DNA from: Devosia salina | Lineage (GTDB): Bacteria > Pseudomonadota > Alphaproteobacteria > Rhizobiales > Devosiaceae | Length of the DNA: 64,000 bases | NCBI RefSeq assembly: GCF_019504385.1 | Contig: NZ_CP080590.1 | Span: forward strand, 1,654,001 to 1,718,000 | Direction of reading: 5' to 3' | Shown: positions 1 through 8,250 of the stretch, one piece after another | Layout of the letters: every line of letters starts with the position of its first letter | Numbering within the stretch: the first letter of the stretch is position 1 | Translations under genes and position numbers: made by a program | Notes under the pieces: generated by a model | The model's database searches: none | What the model saw: the letters and a program-made list of their open reading frames with translations, nothing else | What the model was told of the DNA's origin: nothing

Positions 1-285
1 TCGCTTTTCCCTGGGTCTGCTCTTGCGGTGAAAGAAGGTGCGTGCCACCGAACGCGCTTTTTCTGCAAATGAACCCTCGAAAAAGTGCCACTCAAGGGCA
101 TGGCATGCCTGGAATTCACCCACAATTTACATGACTGTTCTGATCATATTTTCTTTCCCTTGAAACGTTTGGGGGGAAGGTCTAAGCCGTTCCGCATCGC
201 TGGCGCTTCGGCTCGGTTGCCCCAATTGCATCGCAGCCCAGGCGCTTATCGGCCGCCCTGGCCGGACTGAACATTAGGCTGTCGC
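1..285. other. Leader region upstream of the nuo operon
   Basis: No gene is supported here; the 61-codon frame at 85-270 has no Shine-Dalgarno sequence and no recognisable protein character. The stretch 121-155 is the only clearly AT-rich part and probably holds the nuo promoter. TTTACA at 126-131 with TATTTT at 147-152 is a possible pair, but the 15-nt spacer is short, so I do not call it as a site. Confidence 0.4.
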
Positions 286-651
286 ATGACCGAATTGCTC
301 AGCAATTACCTGCCCATTGTCATCTTCATAGCGCTCTCGGCCCTGATCGGCGGGGCGCTTTTGGTCGCGCCGTTCCTGGTTGCGGTGAAGCGGCCGGATC
401 CGGAGAAAGTGTCGGCCTTCGAGGCTGGCTTCGACGCCTTCAGCGACGCCCGCATGAAGGTCGATGTGCGCTTCTATCTGGTGGCGATTCTCTTCATCAT
501 CTTCGATCTGGAAGTGGCCTTTCTGTTCCCCTGGGCCGTGGCGTTCCGGGATGTGGGCTGGTTCGGCTTCTGGTCGATGATGATCTTCCTGGCCGTGCTG
601 ACCATCGGCTTTATCTATGAATGGCGTAAGGGAGCTCTGGAATGGGATTGA
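286..651 (+). CDS. nuoA: NADH-quinone oxidoreductase subunit A
   Basis: Membrane subunit of respiratory complex I, which couples NADH oxidation by quinone to proton pumping. The 121 residues show the usual three transmembrane helices (about 8-30, 63-85, 92-112) and the conserved loop with FEAGFDAFSDAR and the acidic FDLEVAFLFPW segment. First gene of a complete nuo operon. Its last codons overlap the nuoB start by 10 nt (ATG at 642), indicating translational coupling. Confidence 0.97.
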   Translation: MTELLSNYLPIVIFIALSALIGGALLVAPFLVAVKRPDPEKVSAFEAGFDAFSDARMKVDVRFYLVAILFIIFDLEVAFLFPWAVAFRDVGWFGFWSMMIFLAVLTIGFIYEWRKGALEWD

Positions 652-1223
652 GCCCGTCCAGTTCGACACTGGTTACCCCGCGTCCCACGGGCGCGATTGA
701 TCCGGCAACCGGCAAGCCATTTGGCGCCGACGATCCGTTTTTCACCGGCGTGAACAATGAGTTGGCCGACAAGGGCTTCCTCGTCACCACCGTGTCGCAG
801 CTCATCACCTGGGCGCGCACCGGCTCGCTGATGTGGATGCAGACCGGCCTGGCCTGCTGCGCTGTGGAAATGATGCAGATGTCGATGCCGCGCTACGACA
901 TCGAGCGGTTCGGTACCGCGCCGCGCGCCTCGCCGCGCCAGTCCGACGTGCTCATCGTGGCCGGCACGCTGACCAACAAGATGGCGCCGGCCCTGCGCAA
1001 GGTCTATGACCAGATGCCCGAGCCGCGCTACGTGATCTCGATGGGCAGCTGCGCCAATGGCGGCGGCTACTACCACTATTCCTATTCCGTTGTGCGCGGT
1101 TGCGACCGGGTGCTGCCGGTGGACGTCTATGTTCCGGGCTGCCCGCCGACTGCCGAGGCCCTTCTCTATGGCATCCTGTTGCTGCAGAAGAAGATCCGCC
1201 GCGACGGCACGATCGAACGATAG
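642..1223 (+). CDS. nuoB: NADH-quinone oxidoreductase subunit B
   Basis: Peripheral-arm subunit carrying cluster N2, the last [4Fe-4S] centre before quinone. In 193 residues the ligands are visible: the adjacent pair Cys72-Cys73 in GLACCAVEMMQ, the Cys of GSCANGGGYYHYS and the Cys of YVPGCPPTAEAL. The N-terminal ~40 residues (Ser/Pro/Gly-rich) are the variable extension seen in alphaproteobacterial NuoB. The start overlaps the end of nuoA; nuoC follows after 9 nt. Confidence 0.97.
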   Translation: MGLSPSSSTLVTPRPTGAIDPATGKPFGADDPFFTGVNNELADKGFLVTTVSQLITWARTGSLMWMQTGLACCAVEMMQMSMPRYDIERFGTAPRASPRQSDVLIVAGTLTNKMAPALRKVYDQMPEPRYVISMGSCANGGGYYHYSYSVVRGCDRVLPVDVYVPGCPPTAEALLYGILLLQKKIRRDGTIER

Positions 1224-1232
1224 GGCAGGGGC

Positions 1233-1865
1233 ATGGACGAAACTGTTGTTGTCGAGCCGATTGCAATCGACCCGCTCGTGACGCTTGGCGAACATGTCGC
1301 TGCGTCCCTGGGCGATGCGGTCCTGGGCTTTGAAGTGGCGTTTGGCGATCTGACCGTTACTGTGGCGCGCGATTCGATCGTCAATGTGGCGTCGTTCCTG
1401 CGCGATGATCCGAAATGTCGGTTCATCAGCTTCGTGGACGTCTGCGGTGTGGACTATCCGGCCCGGGAGTTCCGCTTCGACGTTGTCTATCATTTCCTCA
1501 GCCCGCATCTGAACCAGCGCATCCGTATCAAGCTCGAAGCCGACGACGTGACCCCGGTCCCCTCGATCTGCGACGTGTTTGCTGGCGCCAACTGGTTCGA
1601 GCGTGAGGTTTATGACCTCTATGGCGTGCTGTTCTCCGGCCATCCCGACCTGCGCCGCATCCTGACCGACTACGGTTTTGACGGGCATCCATTGCGCAAG
1701 GACTTCCCGCTCACTGGCTTTGTTGAAGTCCGCTATGACGAAGAGCGCAAGCGTGTGGTCTATGAGCCGGTGACCCTGGCCCAGGAATTCCGCTCGTTCG
1801 ATTATCTGTCGCCCTGGGAAGGTACGGATTACGTGCTGCCCGGCGACGAAAAGGCGAAGAACTGA
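1233..1865 (+). CDS. nuoC: NADH-quinone oxidoreductase subunit C
   Basis: Peripheral-arm subunit (30-kDa type), 210 residues, separate from NuoD rather than fused as in enterobacteria. The family signature is clear near residues 128-166: NWFEREVYDLYG, HPDLRRILTDYGF and HPLRKDFPLTG. The stop codon overlaps the nuoD start by 1 nt (TGATG at 1863-1867). Confidence 0.97.
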   Translation: MDETVVVEPIAIDPLVTLGEHVAASLGDAVLGFEVAFGDLTVTVARDSIVNVASFLRDDPKCRFISFVDVCGVDYPAREFRFDVVYHFLSPHLNQRIRIKLEADDVTPVPSICDVFAGANWFEREVYDLYGVLFSGHPDLRRILTDYGFDGHPLRKDFPLTGFVEVRYDEERKRVVYEPVTLAQEFRSFDYLSPWEGTDYVLPGDEKAKN

Positions 1866-3055
1866 TGTCAGAAGTCGACGTCCGCAATTTCACCCTGAAC
1901 TTCGGCCCCGTGCACCCCTCGGCGCACGGCGTGCTGCGCATGATTCTCGAACTCGATGGCGAACTGGTCGAGCGCGTCGATCCGCATATCGGTCTGCTGC
2001 ACCGCGGCACCGAGAAACTGATCGAGTACAAGACCTATCTTCAGGCTGTTCCGTATTTTGACCGGCTCGACTACGTGGCGCCGATGAACCAGGAGCACGC
2101 CTTTGCCCTGGCGGTCGAGCGCATGCTCGACATCGAGGTTCCGCGCCGTGGCCAGCTCATACGCGTGCTGTATGCCGAGATCGGCCGCCTCCTGGCGCAC
2201 CTGATGAACGTCACCACCCAGGCCATGGACATTGGCGCGCTCACCCCGCCGCTCTGGGGCTTCGAGCAGCGCGAAAAGCTCATGGTCTTCTACGAGCGCG
2301 CTTCTGGCGCCCGCATGCACGCAGCCTATTTCCGCCCCGGTGGCGTCCACCAGGACCTGCCGCAGGCGCTGATCGATGACATTGGCACCTTCTGCGACGA
2401 GTTCCCCAAGGCGCTCAAGGACATCGACACCCTTCTGACGGCCAATCGCATCTTCAAGCAGCGCAATGTCGATATTGGCGTCGTGCCGCTCGAAGAGGCG
2501 TGGGGCCGGGGCTTTTCGGGCGTCATGGTGCGCGCTTCGGGCGCCGCATGGGACCTGCGCAAGGCCCAGCCCTATGACGCCTATGCCGAAATGGAATTCG
2601 ACATTCCGGTTGGCTCAAACGGCGACTGCTACGACCGTTACCTGATCCGCATGGAAGAAATGCGCCAGGCCAACGAGATCATGCGTCAGTGCGTGAAGAA
2701 GCTCAATGCGCCGGACGGCAAGGGTCCCGTGTCCTCGACCGATGGCAAGGTGGTGCCGCCCAGCCGCGGTGAGATGAAGCAGTCCATGGAGGCGCTCATC
2801 CACCACTTCAAGCTCTATACCGAGGGCTTCAAGGTGCCGGCCGGCGAAATCTATGCCGCCGTCGAAGCGCCCAAGGGCGAGTTCGGCGTCTACCTGGTGT
2901 CCGATGGCACCAACAAGCCCTATCGCTGCCATATCCGTGCGCCGGGCTTCGCCCATCTGAGCGCCATGGATTATCTCTGCCGCAAGCACATGCTGGCAGA
3001 CGTGACGGCGATCCTCGGGTCGATTGATATTGTGTTCGGAGAGGTGGATCGCTGA
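1865..3055 (+). CDS. nuoD: NADH-quinone oxidoreductase subunit D
   Basis: 49-kDa subunit related to [NiFe]-hydrogenase large subunits; it forms most of the quinone-binding cavity together with NuoB. 396 residues, full length. Motifs seen: FGPVHPSAHGVLR at about 11-23, HIGLLHRGTEKL, RPGGVHQDLP and the C-terminal IRAPGFAHLSAMD. The stop overlaps the nuoE start by 1 nt. Confidence 0.98.
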   Translation: MSEVDVRNFTLNFGPVHPSAHGVLRMILELDGELVERVDPHIGLLHRGTEKLIEYKTYLQAVPYFDRLDYVAPMNQEHAFALAVERMLDIEVPRRGQLIRVLYAEIGRLLAHLMNVTTQAMDIGALTPPLWGFEQREKLMVFYERASGARMHAAYFRPGGVHQDLPQALIDDIGTFCDEFPKALKDIDTLLTANRIFKQRNVDIGVVPLEEAWGRGFSGVMVRASGAAWDLRKAQPYDAYAEMEFDIPVGSNGDCYDRYLIRMEEMRQANEIMRQCVKKLNAPDGKGPVSSTDGKVVPPSRGEMKQSMEALIHHFKLYTEGFKVPAGEIYAAVEAPKGEFGVYLVSDGTNKPYRCHIRAPGFAHLSAMDYLCRKHMLADVTAILGSIDIVFGEVDR

Positions 3056-4398
3056 TGTCTACGCGACGCCTTGCAGACGAGTCGGTGCAGCCGGCCAGTT
3101 TTGCGTTCAATGCTGAGAACCAGGCCTGGGCCGAAAAGCGGATCGCGCTGTATCCGGCCGGGCGCCAGCAGTCTGCGGTTATTCCGCTGCTGATGCGCGC
3201 GCAGGACCAGGATGGCTGGGTCACCCGCGCGACCATCGAAAAGGTCGCCGAAATGCTGGATATGCCCTATATCCGCGTGCTCGAAGTGGCGACCTTTTAC
3301 ACACAGTTCCAGCTGGCCCCGGTGGGCAGGAACGCCCATATCCAGGTCTGCGGCACCACGCCCTGCATGCTGCGCGGCGCGGGCGACCTGATCGAGGTCT
3401 GCAAGTCCAAGATCCACCCCGAACCGCATCATCTCAATGCCGACGGCACAATGAGCTGGGAAGAGGTCGAGTGCCTTGGCGCCTGCGTCAACGCGCCCAT
3501 GGTCATGATCTATCATGACACCTATGAGGACCTGACGCCCGGGCGCATGGAAGAGATCGTGGACGCCTTTGCTGCCGGCAAGGGCGACACCATCAAGGCC
3601 GGTCCGCAGATCGACCGGCAGACCTCGGCGGCCTTTGGTGGCCGCACGACGCTGCTCGAACAGCCGACCGCCAAGCGCGAGAAGTTCGTGCCCCCGCCGG
3701 TAGCGGAGGCTGCGGCCGCCGCGGCAGCACCGGCCGCTTCCGCACCTGCGGCGCCGGCCAAGACGGCGCCTGCCCCGGACACGGCGGCCAAGCCCAAGGA
3801 TGTAGCCGAAGAAAACGCGCCGGCGATCAAGGGTACGCCCAAGAAGGCCAAGGTCAGCCAGGCCAAGGCCGAGGGTGAACGCGTTGCGGCCGATGTTGCG
3901 GCCAAGGCCAATGGCAAGCCCAATACCGCCATGCGGGAAGGCGCGTCCGGCGCCGAGTCCGAGGGTGGCAAGGTCGATGGCGGCAAGGCCGTGGGTAAGG
4001 CCAGCGCGACCGCACCGGCCGACGGCAGCGCTGCCGATACCGCTGTTCGCAAGACCAAACCTGCGATCAAGGCGCCGGCGGCCGATCCCAAGGAAGCCGT
4101 TCCCACCGCCGAAAAGGGTGGTGAGCTCACGCCGTTGTTCGAGCGCCCCGCGGGCGCTCCGGACGACCTAAAGCTGATCTCGGGCGTGGGGCCGGTCATC
4201 GAGCGCAAGCTCAATGCGCTGGGCATCACCCGTTACGACCAGATCGCCAAGTTCAAGAAGGCGGAGATCGCCCGGGTGGACGAGGTGCTGAACTTCAAGG
4301 GCCGCATCGATCGCGATGACTGGCTCAAGCAGGCCAAGGCGCTCGCCAAGGGCGGGGTTGAGGAATACCGCAAGGTATTCGGGAAGGACCCGCGCTAA
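3055..4398 (+). CDS. nuoE: NADH-quinone oxidoreductase subunit E with long C-terminal extension
   Basis: 24-kDa type subunit with a thioredoxin-like [2Fe-2S] fold (cluster N1a) in the NADH-oxidising module. Ligands are Cys99, Cys104, Cys140 and Cys144 (CGTTPC and ECLGAC). At 447 residues it is roughly twice the usual length. After about residue 210 comes a low-complexity Ala/Pro/Lys linker of some 150 residues, then a compact domain (about 370-447) starting DDLKLISGVGPVIERKLNALG, a helix-hairpin-helix-like fold, and ending in an amphipathic DRDDWLKQAKAL segment. Similar extended NuoE proteins occur in other rhizobia (recalled); the tail's role is unknown to me. The following small gene starts directly after the stop. 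Confidence 0.93.
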   Translation: MSTRRLADESVQPASFAFNAENQAWAEKRIALYPAGRQQSAVIPLLMRAQDQDGWVTRATIEKVAEMLDMPYIRVLEVATFYTQFQLAPVGRNAHIQVCGTTPCMLRGAGDLIEVCKSKIHPEPHHLNADGTMSWEEVECLGACVNAPMVMIYHDTYEDLTPGRMEEIVDAFAAGKGDTIKAGPQIDRQTSAAFGGRTTLLEQPTAKREKFVPPPVAEAAAAAAAPAASAPAAPAKTAPAPDTAAKPKDVAEENAPAIKGTPKKAKVSQAKAEGERVAADVAAKANGKPNTAMREGASGAESEGGKVDGGKAVGKASATAPADGSAADTAVRKTKPAIKAPAADPKEAVPTAEKGGELTPLFERPAGAPDDLKLISGVGPVIERKLNALGITRYDQIAKFKKAEIARVDEVLNFKGRIDRDDWLKQAKALAKGGVEEYRKVFGKDPR

Positions 4399-4614
4399 AT
4401 GACCATTGGGGGCATCGACATTGCAGCGCTCACCGTCAGGGACTACGCCGTCGGCGTGGTCTATGCGGTGCTGGGCACATTTGTCGTGACCGGTGCCGAG
4501 ATGGTCTTCGGATTTTCGCTGCCGAGCATCCTGGCTTCGGTAGTGGGGGCAGCAATCGGAATTGCTGCCTGGTTTGTCTTTTTGTTGAAGCGGAAAGCTG
4601 ATCATGCTCGCTGA
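4399..4614 (+). CDS. Small two-helix membrane protein inside the nuo operon
   Basis: I do not recognise a named family. The 71 residues contain two hydrophobic stretches, about 17-38 (VGVVYAVLGTFVVTG) and 41-63 (SLPSILASVVGAAIG), with a positively charged C-terminus (LLKRKADHAR). The ATG lies immediately after the nuoE stop, and the end overlaps the nuoF start by 11 nt, so it is embedded in the operon and translationally coupled. That position suggests a role connected with complex I, for example assembly, but this is inference only. Confidence 0.7.
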   Translation: MTIGGIDIAALTVRDYAVGVVYAVLGTFVVTGAEMVFGFSLPSILASVVGAAIGIAAWFVFLLKRKADHAR

Positions 4615-5911
4615 CAAGGATCGCATTTTCACCAATCTCTACGGCCACCATGACTGGCGGCTGGAAGGCGCACGCGAACGCGGCTCCTGGGTTGGGACCA
4701 AGGAATTTATCGACAGCGGGCGTGACTGGATCACCAATGAAGTCAAGTCGTCCGGCCTGCGCGGTCGTGGCGGCGCCGGTTTCCCGACGGGCCTCAAATG
4801 GTCGTTCATGCCCAAGCAGTCCGACGGACGTCCGCACTATCTGCTGGTCAATGCCGACGAGTCCGAGCCGGGCACCTGCAAGGACCGCGAAATCCTGCGC
4901 CACGATCCGCATCACCTGATCGAAGGCTGCCTGCTGGCGTGCCGCGCCATGGATGCGCACCTGGCCTTCATCTATGTGCGCGGTGAGTTCATCCGTGAGC
5001 GCCAGCGCCTCGAGGAAGCCGTCCAGGAGGCCTATGACGCCAAGCTGATCGGCAAGGACAATGTGCACGGCTGGGACCTGGACATCATCGTGCATCACGG
5101 CGCCGGCGCTTACATCTGCGGGGAAGAAACCGCGCTGATGGAATCGCTCGAGGGCAAGAAGGGCCAGCCGCGCCTGAAGCCGCCATTCCCGGCCGGCATG
5201 GGCGTCTATGGCAACCCGACCACCGTCAACAATGTCGAATCCATCGCCGTCGTCCCGGAAATCCTGCGCCGCTCCGGCGCCTGGTTCTCGTCCATCGGCC
5301 GGCCGAACAATGTCGGCACCAAGCTCTTCATGGTCTCGGGCCATGTGAACAAGCCGGCCACCTTCGAGGAAGCCCTGGGCGAAAGCTTCAAGGACATCAT
5401 CGAAAAGCATTGCGGCGGCATCCGCGGCGGCTGGGACAACCTGCTGGCCGTCATTCCTGGCGGTGCTTCGTGCCCGGTCGTGCGCGGCGAGGACATGATG
5501 GATGCCATCATGGACTTCGACGGCATGCGCGAGAAGAAGTCGAGCTTCGGCACCGGCGGCATGATCGTCATGGACAAGTCCACCGACATCATCAAGGCCA
5601 TCTGGCGCATCTCGGCCTTCTTCAAGCACGAGAGCTGCGGCCAGTGCACGCCGTGCCGCGAAGGCACCGGCTGGATGATGCGCGTCATGGAGCGCATGGT
5701 CCAGGGCCGCGCGCAGAAGCGCGAAATCGACATGCTGTTCGAAGTGACCAAGCAGATCGAAGGCCACACCATCTGCGCCCTTGGCGACGCCGCCGCCTGG
5801 CCGATCCAGGGCCTGATCCGCAATTTCCGCCCCACCATCGAGGCGCGGATCGAGCAGTACACCTATTCATCCACCAGCGACGGCGCCGTTCCGTCCATCG
5901 CTGCGGAGTAA
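4604..5911 (+). CDS. nuoF: NADH-quinone oxidoreductase subunit F
   Basis: 51-kDa subunit; binds NADH, FMN and the [4Fe-4S] cluster N3, and is the electron entry point. 435 residues. The glycine-rich GRGGAGFPTGLKW loop (about 52-64) is the nucleotide/FMN site; GAGAYICGEETALMESLEG and the cluster motif ESCGQCTPCREGTGW (about 345-359) with a fourth Cys in HTICALGDAAAWP are all present. It ends in GCGGAGTAAGCCGATGGC, the first copy of a 19-bp direct repeat that recurs at the nuoG start. Confidence 0.98.
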   Translation: MLADKDRIFTNLYGHHDWRLEGARERGSWVGTKEFIDSGRDWITNEVKSSGLRGRGGAGFPTGLKWSFMPKQSDGRPHYLLVNADESEPGTCKDREILRHDPHHLIEGCLLACRAMDAHLAFIYVRGEFIRERQRLEEAVQEAYDAKLIGKDNVHGWDLDIIVHHGAGAYICGEETALMESLEGKKGQPRLKPPFPAGMGVYGNPTTVNNVESIAVVPEILRRSGAWFSSIGRPNNVGTKLFMVSGHVNKPATFEEALGESFKDIIEKHCGGIRGGWDNLLAVIPGGASCPVVRGEDMMDAIMDFDGMREKKSSFGTGGMIVMDKSTDIIKAIWRISAFFKHESCGQCTPCREGTGWMMRVMERMVQGRAQKREIDMLFEVTKQIEGHTICALGDAAAWPIQGLIRNFRPTIEARIEQYTYSSTSDGAVPSIAAE

Positions 5912-5920
5912 GCCGATGGC
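5902..5920 (+). repeat. 19-bp direct repeat, left copy
   Basis: TGCGGAGTAAGCCGATGGC covers the last codons and stop of nuoF and the first codons of the small coiled-coil gene. An identical 19-mer occurs at 6125-6143, 223 bp further on, at the nuoG start. The core CTGCGGAGTA appears a third time at the end of nuoG (8231-8240). Confidence 0.9.
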
Positions 5921-6134
5921 TGAAGAACCGGACAATTTGGTGTTGGTGATGCTGAGAAAGCTGGACACGAAAATGGATCGTGTTCTCGACGACTTGCACG
6001 ACCTCAAGGTGCGCATGACGTCAGTGGAAGAAGGGTTGAGTGGCGTGCAGCGCCGCATCGATCGAATGGAAGACCGGCTCGACCACGTCGAGAAGCGCTT
6101 GGACCTGTCGGGTCCCGCTGGGTTTGCGGAGTAA
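5916..6134 (+). CDS. Small coiled-coil protein between nuoF and nuoG
   Basis: 72 residues, acidic start (MAEEPDNLVLVML) followed by heptad-like repeats over about 14-65 (LDTKMDRVLDDLHDLKVRM, then VQRRIDRMEDRLDHVEKRL), so a parallel coiled coil is likely. Small proteins of this type (MAE-DNLVL...ERRLDL) are common in rhizobial genomes, usually as orphans of unknown function. The gene sits between two perfect 19-bp repeats that contain the nuoF stop and the nuoG start, and its first half is near 50% G+C while the neighbours are clearly higher. It looks like a later insertion into the operon that preserves both flanking frames. Confidence 0.7.
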   Translation: MAEEPDNLVLVMLRKLDTKMDRVLDDLHDLKVRMTSVEEGLSGVQRRIDRMEDRLDHVEKRLDLSGPAGFAE

Positions 6135-6143
6135 GCCGATGGC
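6125..6143 (+). repeat. 19-bp direct repeat, right copy
   Basis: TGCGGAGTAAGCCGATGGC again, here spanning the end of the coiled-coil gene (stop TAA at 6132-6134) and the nuoG start (ATG at 6139). Identical to 5902-5920. Confidence 0.9.
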
Positions 6144-8241
6144 CAATATCAAAGTCGATGGGCAGCTCATCGAAGTCCCCGATCACTACACCCTGATGCA
6201 GGCGGCCGAAGCGGCCGGCGCGGAAATCCCGCGCTTCTGCTACCACGAGCGCCTGTCGGTCGCCGGCAATTGCCGCATGTGCCTTGTCGAGGTGAAGGGC
6301 GGTCCTCCGAAGCCGCAGGCCTCCTGCGCCATGTCGGTCAAGGACTTGCGTCCCGGCCCGAATGGCGAACCGCCTGAAATGTTCACCAACACGCCCATGG
6401 TCAAGAAGGCCCGTGAAGGCGTGATGGAATTCCTGCTGATCAACCATCCGCTCGATTGCCCGATCTGCGACCAGGGCGGCGAATGCGACCTGCAGGACCA
6501 GGCCATGGCCTATGGCGTCTCCGGCTCGCGCTTCCACGAGAACAAGCGCGCCGTCGAAGACAAATATATGGGCCCGCTGATCAAGACCTCGATGAACCGC
6601 TGCATTCACTGCACGCGGTGCGTCCGCTTCACCACTGAAGTCGCCGGCATTTCCGAGCTGGGCCTGCTGGGGCGCGGCGAAGACGCCGAGATCACCCCCT
6701 ATCTTGAGCGCGCGCTCACCAGCGAGTTGCAGGGCAATGTCATCGATCTCTGCCCGGTCGGCGCGCTGACCTCCAAGCCCTACGCCTTCCATGCCCGTCC
6801 CTGGGAACTGAACAAGACCGAGAGCATCGACGTGATGGATGCGGTCGGTTCGGCCATCCGCGTCGACAGCCGCGGTCGCGAAGTCATGCGCGTCCTGCCG
6901 CGCATCAACGAGGCGATCAACGAGGAATGGATCTCGGACAAGACCCGCTTCATCTGGGATGGTTTGAAGAGCCAGCGTCTGGATCGCCCCTATGTGCGCA
7001 AATCCGGAAAGTTGCAGGCCGCCAGCTGGGACGAAGCTCTGGCTGCCGTCGCTGCCAAGGTCAAGAAGGCCGGCAACAAGGTCGGCGCCATCGCCGGTGA
7101 CCTGGCTGCTGTCGAGGAAATGTATGCCCTCAAGGGCCTGCTCGCCTCGATCGGCTCGGGCATGACCGACGTCCGTCCGGCCATGTCGGGCATCGATCCG
7201 TCCATGCCGCGCTCGGCTTACCTCTTCAACCCGACCATTGCCGGGATCGAACAGGCCGACGCCATCCTCATCATCGGCGCGAACCCGCGCAAGGAAGCGG
7301 CGCTGATCAATGCCCGCATCCGCAAGACCTGGCGTGCCACCAACCTGCCCATTGCCGTTATCGGCGAGCAGGCGGATCTGACCTATGCCTACGAGCATCT
7401 GGGCAACGGCTTCGAGACGCTGGCCGATCTGGCCGCCGGCAAGGGTGCCTTCGCCGAAACGCTCAAGAGTGCCCAGCGTCCGCTGATCATCGTGGGCGAA
7501 GGCGCGGTCTCGCATGCCTCGCTGGGCAAGCAGGCCGGTCGCGACACCATCGCGCTGGCCGCCAAGCTCGCCACGGGCGCCAATGTCGCCGAGGGCTGGA
7601 ACGGCTTCGCGCTGCTGCACAATGCGGCCAGCCGCGTCGGCGGTCTCGATATCGGCTTCGTGCCGCATGACGGCGGCGTCTGCTCGGCCGACCAGATCGC
7701 TCTGGCCGGCAAGGGCGAGCTCGACGTCCTGTTCCTGCTCGGCGCCGACGAATACGACATGTCGGCCATGGGCAAGGCGTTTGTCGTCTATATCGGCTCG
7801 CACGGCGACAAGGGCGCGCACCGCGCCGACGTCATCCTGCCGGGCGCGACCTACACGGAAAAGTCCGGCACCTATGTGAACACCGAGGGTCGCGTGCAGG
7901 TCACCACCCGCGCCGTGTTCCCGCCGGGCGATGCCAAGGAAGACTGGGCGATCATCCGGGCCTTGAGCGGGGCCATCGGCCAGCCGCTGCCCTACAATTC
8001 GCTGGCCCAGCTGCGCGCCGCGCTTTATGCGGAATTCCCGCATCTGGCCCGCATTGACGAGATCGCCGCCGGTTCGGTGGCCGATGTCGCCAAGCTCGGC
8101 AAGGCCGCCACCAAGACCAAGTCGGCACCCTATGTGTCGCTGGTCACCGATTTCTATCTCAGCAATCCGATTGCGCGTGCCTCGGCCACCATGGCCGAGT
8201 GCGCCCAGATGGCCGCGGGTCTGCGGCAGGCTGCGGAGTAG
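6139..8241 (+). CDS. nuoG: NADH-quinone oxidoreductase subunit G
   Basis: 75-kDa subunit of the NADH module, carrying one [2Fe-2S] and several [4Fe-4S] clusters. I start it at 6139 (MANIKVDGQLIEVP), giving 700 residues; an in-frame ATG at 6040 lies within the small upstream gene. Seen in order: ferredoxin-like domain with CYHERLSVAGNCRMC, the HPLDCPICDQGGECDLQD motif, the MNRCIHCTRCVRF motif, IDLCPVGALTSKP, then a molybdopterin-oxidoreductase-like domain. Ends QAAE; nuoH follows after 9 nt. Confidence 0.97.
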   Translation: MANIKVDGQLIEVPDHYTLMQAAEAAGAEIPRFCYHERLSVAGNCRMCLVEVKGGPPKPQASCAMSVKDLRPGPNGEPPEMFTNTPMVKKAREGVMEFLLINHPLDCPICDQGGECDLQDQAMAYGVSGSRFHENKRAVEDKYMGPLIKTSMNRCIHCTRCVRFTTEVAGISELGLLGRGEDAEITPYLERALTSELQGNVIDLCPVGALTSKPYAFHARPWELNKTESIDVMDAVGSAIRVDSRGREVMRVLPRINEAINEEWISDKTRFIWDGLKSQRLDRPYVRKSGKLQAASWDEALAAVAAKVKKAGNKVGAIAGDLAAVEEMYALKGLLASIGSGMTDVRPAMSGIDPSMPRSAYLFNPTIAGIEQADAILIIGANPRKEAALINARIRKTWRATNLPIAVIGEQADLTYAYEHLGNGFETLADLAAGKGAFAETLKSAQRPLIIVGEGAVSHASLGKQAGRDTIALAAKLATGANVAEGWNGFALLHNAASRVGGLDIGFVPHDGGVCSADQIALAGKGELDVLFLLGADEYDMSAMGKAFVVYIGSHGDKGAHRADVILPGATYTEKSGTYVNTEGRVQVTTRAVFPPGDAKEDWAIIRALSGAIGQPLPYNSLAQLRAALYAEFPHLARIDEIAAGSVADVAKLGKAATKTKSAPYVSLVTDFYLSNPIARASATMAECAQMAAGLRQAAE

Positions 8242-8250
8242 GGGAGCACA

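Noticed and set aside
85..270. 61-codon frame before nuoA
   Set aside because: No ribosome-binding site, no family features, and it lies in the expected promoter/leader of the nuo operon.
6040..6138. Upstream in-frame start for nuoG adding 33 residues
   Set aside because: The added residues are a frame-shifted reading of the small coiled-coil gene; the conserved NuoG N-terminus begins at 6139.
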